Source: Nocardioidaceae bacterium (lineage in GTDB: Bacteria; Actinomycetota; Actinomycetes; Propionibacteriales; Nocardioidaceae). Taken from it: 35,276 bases of DNA. Both the position numbers and the translations under genes were made by a program. The stretch lies in contig JAUJOO010000005.1 of assembly GCA_030447585.1 (NCBI GenBank), positions 1 through 35,276 on the forward strand. The letters are read 5' to 3'. Under the pieces are notes generated by a model. It was not told where the DNA came from, searched no databases, and saw nothing but the letters and a program-made list of their open reading frames with translations. Shown piece after piece: positions 31,217 to 35,276 of the stretch; the first letter of the stretch is position 1, and every line of letters begins with the position of its first letter.

Positions 31217-32119
31217 ATGGCAATCTTCTTGACCGAGGACAGCCGCGTGATCGTGCAAGGCATGACCGGCTCGGAGGGCTCGAAGCACACCCAGCGCATG
31301 CTCAGCTCCGGCACCAACGTGGTCGGCGGGGTCACGCCCGGCAAGGGAGGACAGCGTGTCGATTTCGTGGGTGCGACAGTGCCGGTCTTCGGTTCCGTGG
31401 CCGAGGCCGTCGAGGCGACGGGCGCAGACGTGTCCGTCGTCTTCGTGCCGCCGAAGTTCACCAAAGGCGCAGTGATCGAGTCGGTTGACGCGGGCATCGC
31501 GCTGGTGGTGGTCATCACCGAGGGTGTGCCGGTCAGGGACACCGCCGAGTTCTTCGCCTACGCGCAGTCGAAGGGCACGGCAAGGATCGTCGGTCCCAAC
31601 TGCCCGGGCCTCATCAGCCCCGGCAAGTCGAACGCCGGCATCATCCCGGCCGACATCACCGAGCCGGGCAGGCTGGGCCTGGTGTCGAAGTCGGGCACCC
31701 TGACCTACCAGATGATGTACGAGCTCAGGGACTTCGGTTTCTCCTCTGCGATCGGGATCGGAGGCGACCCTATCGTCGGGACCACCCATATCGACGCAGT
31801 GCAAGCGTTCGAGAACGACCCGGAGACGGACGCGATCGTGATGATCGGCGAGATCGGTGGCGATGCCGAAGAGCGGGCCGCCGCCTACATCAAGGACAAC
31901 ATCACCAAGCCCGTCGTTGCCTATGTCGCCGGGTTCACGGCACCGGAGGGCAAGACCATGGGCCACGCCGGTGCCATCGTCTCGGGGTCTTCAGGCACTG
32001 CCGAGGCGAAGAAGGAAGCACTCGAGGCGGCGGGGGTCAAGGTCGGCAAGACGCCGTCGGCGACCGCTCAGCTGATGCGCGACCTGCTGCAGGGCCAACG
32101 TCTGGCTGAAGGAGGGTGA
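31217..32119 (+). CDS. sucD: Succinyl-CoA synthetase, alpha subunit
   Basis: The 300-residue alpha subunit binds CoA and carries the phospho-His intermediate. It has the CoA-binding GMTGSEGS (near 15-22), [10 protein letters not shown], the SNAGIIP loop and the active-site His in [10 protein letters not shown] near residue 249. Length matches other bacterial SucD. The ribosome binding site is gggaggg nine bases before ATG 31217, which overlaps the end of sucC. The last codons (AEGG-stop) lie inside a strong terminator stem. Confidence 0.97.
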   Translation: MAIFLTEDSRVIVQGMTGSEGSKHTQRMLSSGTNVVGGVTPGKGGQRVDFVGATVPVFGSVAEAVEATGADVSVVFVPPKFTKGAVIESVDAGIALVVVITEGVPVRDTAEFFAYAQSKGTARIVGPNCPGLISPGKSNAGIIPADITEPGRLGLVSKSGTLTYQMMYELRDFGFSSAIGIGGDPIVGTTHIDAVQAFENDPETDAIVMIGEIGGDAEERAAAYIKDNITKPVVAYVAGFTAPEGKTMGHAGAIVSGSSGTAEAKKEALEAAGVKVGKTPSATAQLMRDLLQGQRLAEGG

Positions 32120-32144
32120 CGCCAGCGTCACCCTCCTTTCAGCC
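32104..32144. terminator. Intrinsic-type hairpin after sucD
   Basis: ggctgaaggagggtgacg (32104-32121) pairs with cgtcaccctcctttcagcc (32126-32144) with a single extra T and a four-base loop (ccag). The left arm includes the sucD stop codon (32117-32119). There is no long T-run. The stem is symmetric, so it could also end the opposing sigma-like transcript, which stops at 32169. Confidence 0.8.
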
Positions 32145-32168
32145 GCGAGCGGTTTGTCCGGGTGCAGG

Positions 32169-34016
32169 TCAGTCCTGGGCGATGCGCAGTGCGGCACGCT
32201 GCACCAGGTCGGTGAACGCAGTCGAGGTGAGGTCGAAGGACCCGGCGGGCGTGAACGTGAGCTGGGCGACTCTGCTGCCCACCCGAATGAGCGCCATCCG
32301 GAAGATCAGGCTGCGATCCTCCGCGAGCGTCAGCTCGATCAGGTACGTTCTGGCACTGCCCCGAGGCAGTGCCAGCTGCTCGTCCGAGTCGACCTCGAGG
32401 GAGAGCTGACGGTCGTCGCAGCTCTGCACCGCGCTGTCGATGCGGTTCACGAACCCGTTGGCCGCGCTCACGGAGCCAAAGGTCCCTAGCGTCTGCGTCA
32501 TACCGAAGAACGCATCAAGGTGGCGCGCCGCGGGCTTGACGAAGCTGCGGGCACGCAGCTCCTTCGCACCCGCCTCGGCGAAATCGGCGCGGTCGCACTC
32601 GGTTGCCGCCGGGTTGGAACGAGTGGCGTCGACAGGGATCGCGACCCAAGGCGCGATCAGGCCGTCGAACAGCGGCAGGTCGACGTCGGTCAGGAACCCG
32701 TTGGCGCCCTCGACGCTCGGTGGCGACATCTCCACGGCGGTGTAGGGGCGGCTGCCACACCTGCCGGCCGCCTCGCCGCAAATCCGACGGACGGACGCGC
32801 CTGCGATTCTCACGAGCCGCGCGTCGAGAAAAGGGGCCCCCAGGCGGGCGTCGAACACCCAGACCACGTTGGCCGTCCCTGCCTTCGCGACGACAACCTG
32901 CTGAGGGTGCACGCCGGTCTTGGTGACGTAGCGCATCGCAATCAAGCGACCTGAGTCGCCAACACCCCGTAGGCGGGCGTACCTGAGGACTTGATGGTTC
33001 TCGGCGGCACAGCCGGAGAAGTCGCGTATCAGCCTCCGGTAGCTGCGGCCAGCCCGTTGTGAGCTGCGCGAGACCTCCACGGCCTGGTTCGCCACCGCAA
33101 GGCTCAGGCCCTGACCGGTTGAGAACGTGCGCACCCAGAAGTGTTCCGGGCGGTGATCGCTCGGGACCACCGCAAGGCACTCGTCGTACGGCGTCGAGGT
33201 GCCGAAGTCGAGAGACGTGCCGGCAAGCCGCCACTGACGTGGTCGTGTGAAAGTCTCGAGGTCGGTGACCGGTGCGAGCAGATCTGCAGTGACCGTAGAG
33301 ACCGGTGTGGGGACGGCAGCGGGGGGCTGGCGAGGGCTTCGCGTGGTGGGGCTGCTCGGTGCCGGTTGGGTGCTAGGCGAAGGCTGCTTCGTCGTCTTCG
33401 CCGCGGTCAGGGCACCGGCCCCGATGACTACGGCCAACGACATCAACCCAGCAAGCACCACGTTGGCCCGGCGGCGACGGTTCCCTTCCCGTTGCAGCCG
33501 GCGCGCGCGGTCGACCGGCTCCTCGGACAAGTCGAGCCGCAACCGACCCAACGCCGACGTGAGCGGCTGGTCGACGCCCAGCTCATCGAAGGCGGCTTTC
33601 GTCCGAGCCAGCGACTCCGTCGCGGCCTCGTCGGTGAGTCCTGCCTCGCGGGCGGCCGTCGGCAGGTCGAGTCCTGCGAGATGCACAAGGATGGCGAGGT
33701 GTCTGTCCAACGGTTCGAGCGCCCCGAGCGTGTTCAGCAACGGCCGGTGTGAGTCGTCAGTCTTGCGGGCGCGCACGTACCAGGGGTTGCTTGGCTGGTT
33801 CTGTGCCCTGCCGGTGGCCTTGAAGGCCTGGGCGCGCATCCACGCGTCCTTGTCCTCCTCGGCGCAGAGCTTGCGCCAGTGGTGGCCCGCGGCAACGTAG
33901 GCGTCGGCAAGTGCCCGCTGGGCCACTTCGGTGTCGCCCGCGTAGGCGTACACCTGAACCAGCAGACGAGACCGAGACTCGCGGTAGAACGCGTTGAACT
34001 CGTCAGCGCGAGACAC
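32169..34016 (-). CDS. Sigma-70-like N-terminus fused to a membrane anchor and Cys-rich outer region
   Basis: This 615-residue protein has three parts. Residues about 1-160 look like an extracytoplasmic-function sigma factor: DEFNAFYRESRSRLLVQVY with ALADAYVAAGHHW (region 2-like), then a LDRHLAILVHLAGLDLPTAA helix pair (region 4-like). A single hydrophobic segment, LAGLMSLAVVIGAGALTA, is near 184-204. After a Pro/Ser/Thr linker the outer part (250-615) contains six Cys (DEC, SGC, RIC, GRC, TEC, QSC) and two halves of similar size, suggesting three disulfides. No catalytic motif is seen. Region 2 lacks the usual -10-recognition aromatic cluster as far as I can tell, so DNA binding is doubtful. 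GTG 34016 has gaggag nine bases upstream. Confidence 0.8.
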   Translation of the reverse strand: MSRADEFNAFYRESRSRLLVQVYAYAGDTEVAQRALADAYVAAGHHWRKLCAEEDKDAWMRAQAFKATGRAQNQPSNPWYVRARKTDDSHRPLLNTLGALEPLDRHLAILVHLAGLDLPTAAREAGLTDEAATESLARTKAAFDELGVDQPLTSALGRLRLDLSEEPVDRARRLQREGNRRRRANVVLAGLMSLAVVIGAGALTAAKTTKQPSPSTQPAPSSPTTRSPRQPPAAVPTPVSTVTADLLAPVTDLETFTRPRQWRLAGTSLDFGTSTPYDECLAVVPSDHRPEHFWVRTFSTGQGLSLAVANQAVEVSRSSQRAGRSYRRLIRDFSGCAAENHQVLRYARLRGVGDSGRLIAMRYVTKTGVHPQQVVVAKAGTANVVWVFDARLGAPFLDARLVRIAGASVRRICGEAAGRCGSRPYTAVEMSPPSVEGANGFLTDVDLPLFDGLIAPWVAIPVDATRSNPAATECDRADFAEAGAKELRARSFVKPAARHLDAFFGMTQTLGTFGSVSAANGFVNRIDSAVQSCDDRQLSLEVDSDEQLALPRGSARTYLIELTLAEDRSLIFRMALIRVGSRVAQLTFTPAGSFDLTSTAFTDLVQRAALRIAQD

Positions 34017-34188
34017 GGAAGGAACTCCTCGACAGGGCAGGGCGGCGCGTTTCTGCCATCGACGGTAACGATTCCGCCCGGCCCGACCAAACTCGCCGAG
34101 GTGCTGCCCGCCAAACCGCTGATCCACCGGTGCGGAAGCGGCGTGTCAGAGCACTGCGTCAGCAGGGGTCGGGAGACGATGAAGCGCT

Positions 34189-35276
34189 ATGACCCAGCTG
34201 CTGCCGCGCCCCGTCCTGCGGGTCGAACCCGTTGAGCTCCCGCCGAGTCGGCCCCTATGGTTCTCGTGCCTGCTGGCTATGGGCTGGAGTGCCGCGGTCG
34301 GGCTGGTGGCTTGCATCGCCATCACTGTTGGAGTCTGGTTCTCCGGCACCACCGGCTCTTTCTCGGGCGCCGTCCGGGCTGGCGTCCTGTCCTGGCTCAT
34401 GGGCAATGGCAGTGGCATCTTGGTCGGTACCACCGCAGTGACCGCCATCCCGCTGGGGTTGCTGACGGTGTGGGGTCTGCTTCTCTACCGCGGCGGGCGC
34501 TGGGCCGGCGGGCACTCGGCCGTCCGCAGTGGCCTGGACATCGCGGCGTCCGTAAGTGCGATGGCGGTGGCGTACGGCGGTGTCGCCGGCGTGGCCGGGG
34601 CGTTGGCGGCGACCGACGAAGCCCACGCGGGGCCTGTCCGCAGTGTGGTGGCCCCAGGTCTGCTGGCGCTGGTGTGCGGCGGCATCGGAGTGCTTCGTGG
34701 CTCGGGCGTCGGTAGTCGACTCATGCGTTCGCTGCCGGAAGTGGTCCGCGGGACGCTGCTCGGCGGGTTGGCGGGCGCGTGCACCATGCTGTGCGCGGCT
34801 GCGCTGCTCTTCGCGACGACCGTCGTGCTGCACTTCGACAAGATGGTCTCGCGAACGGAGGACATGGGTGTCGACATCGTCGGCGGGGGAGTCCTGGTGC
34901 TCATCGCCGTCGCGGTTGTCCCGAACGCCGTACTGTGCTCCGGCGCCTTCATCGCCGGACCAGGCTTCATGGTCGGCACCGGCACGACGGTCGCACCCGG
35001 TGAGATCAGCCTTGGAGCGATCCCGAGCTTCCCGTTGCTCGCCGCTCTGCCGCGCGGCAGCGAGGTGCACTGGTGGGATCCGTTACTCATCCTCGTCCCC
35101 GTGCTCGCCGGCGGGATAGCCGCAGTCGTGTCGTTGCGCCTATGCCCCGTCTTCGGGCTCGACCTTGCGGCCCTGCGAGGTGGGTTGGCAGGGGCGGCCG
35201 GAGGTGTGTTGTTCGGCCTGTCGACGTTCCTGGCCACCGGCGCTGTCGGCCCCGGGCGGATGAGCGACGTCGGCCC
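34189..35276 (+). CDS. DUF6350-type multi-spanning membrane protein (3' end outside window)
   Basis: ATG 34189 opens a frame of more than 360 codons that runs off the window end without a stop. It starts MTQLLPRPVLRVEPVEL and is followed by about nine or ten hydrophobic segments. The loop SLGAIPSFPLLAALP is the conserved signature I associate with DUF6350. These membrane proteins commonly sit between sucD and purN/purH in actinobacteria, so purine genes are expected next. Function is unknown. gggaga lies about 12 bases before the start. It diverges from the sigma-like gene across 172 bp, which may hold both promoters. Confidence 0.85.
   Translation, partial: MTQLLPRPVLRVEPVELPPSRPLWFSCLLAMGWSAAVGLVACIAITVGVWFSGTTGSFSGAVRAGVLSWLMGNGSGILVGTTAVTAIPLGLLTVWGLLLYRGGRWAGGHSAVRSGLDIAASVSAMAVAYGGVAGVAGALAATDEAHAGPVRSVVAPGLLALVCGGIGVLRGSGVGSRLMRSLPEVVRGTLLGGLAGACTMLCAAALLFATTVVLHFDKMVSRTEDMGVDIVGGGVLVLIAVAVVPNAVLCSGAFIAGPGFMVGTGTTVAPGEISLGAIPSFPLLAALPRGSEVHWWDPLLILVPVLAGGIAAVVSLRLCPVFGLDLAALRGGLAGAAGGVLFGLSTFLATGAVGPGRMSDVG

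Noticed and set aside
30614-31966. A 450-codon minus-strand frame opposite sucC/sucD
   Set aside because: Both sucC and sucD are clear in family and length. The antisense frame is His/Arg/Asp-rich without motifs.

Overview
The window is high-GC DNA with dense gene packing, many GTG starts and long shadow frames, which points to an actinobacterium. The right-hand order (pcrA helicase, M23 peptidase, stand-alone B12-binding domain, sucC-sucD, DUF6350 membrane protein) recalls Nocardioidaceae/Propionibacteriales chromosomes. This placement rests on remembered synteny, not a database search. I saw no tRNA, rRNA, CRISPR array, insertion sequence or phage module.

Left part (1-9.4 kb) is accessory and partly decayed. 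It holds a frameshifted SAM-methyltransferase remnant, a GNAT N-terminal fragment, an unrecognised 290-residue protein, a small conserved protein, a pentapeptide-DinB protein, a GNAT gene killed by an in-frame TGA, a DUF402 protein, a two-domain VOC protein, a pterin-carbinolamine-dehydratase/VOC fusion with one catalytic-type His replaced, a lipoprotein-like frame with no start codon, an aldo/keto reductase and an SDR.

Middle part (9.4-22 kb) holds an RNA 2'-phosphotransferase (kptA), a GlsB-type membrane protein, a fatty-acid desaturase, a second SDR, a small helical protein, and then a long minus-strand block. That block runs from a two-gene heterodimeric ABC exporter to a patatin-like hydrolase overlapping a PlsC-type acyltransferase by 4 bp, an orphan DNA methyltransferase and a coiled-coil protein. 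The two ABC subunits have complementary defects, so only one composite ATP site should work. Desaturase, patatin, acyltransferase and GDPD together give the region a membrane-lipid flavour. A non-coding 85-bp tandem duplication lies between the ABC genes and GDPD.

Right part (22-35.3 kb) is mostly core: pcrA, a membrane-anchored M23 peptidase with an in-frame heptad repeat, a B12-binding small subunit, a secreted CocE/Xaa-Pro-peptidase-like hydrolase, a broken VOC gene, an epoxide-hydrolase-like enzyme, and sucCD with a strong terminator. A sigma-factor-like protein with a membrane anchor and Cys-rich outer region follows, then a DUF6350 protein that runs off the window end. The B12 subunit and SucCD would meet at succinyl-CoA. 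The sigma-like membrane protein and the asymmetric ABC pair are the most interesting intact genes.
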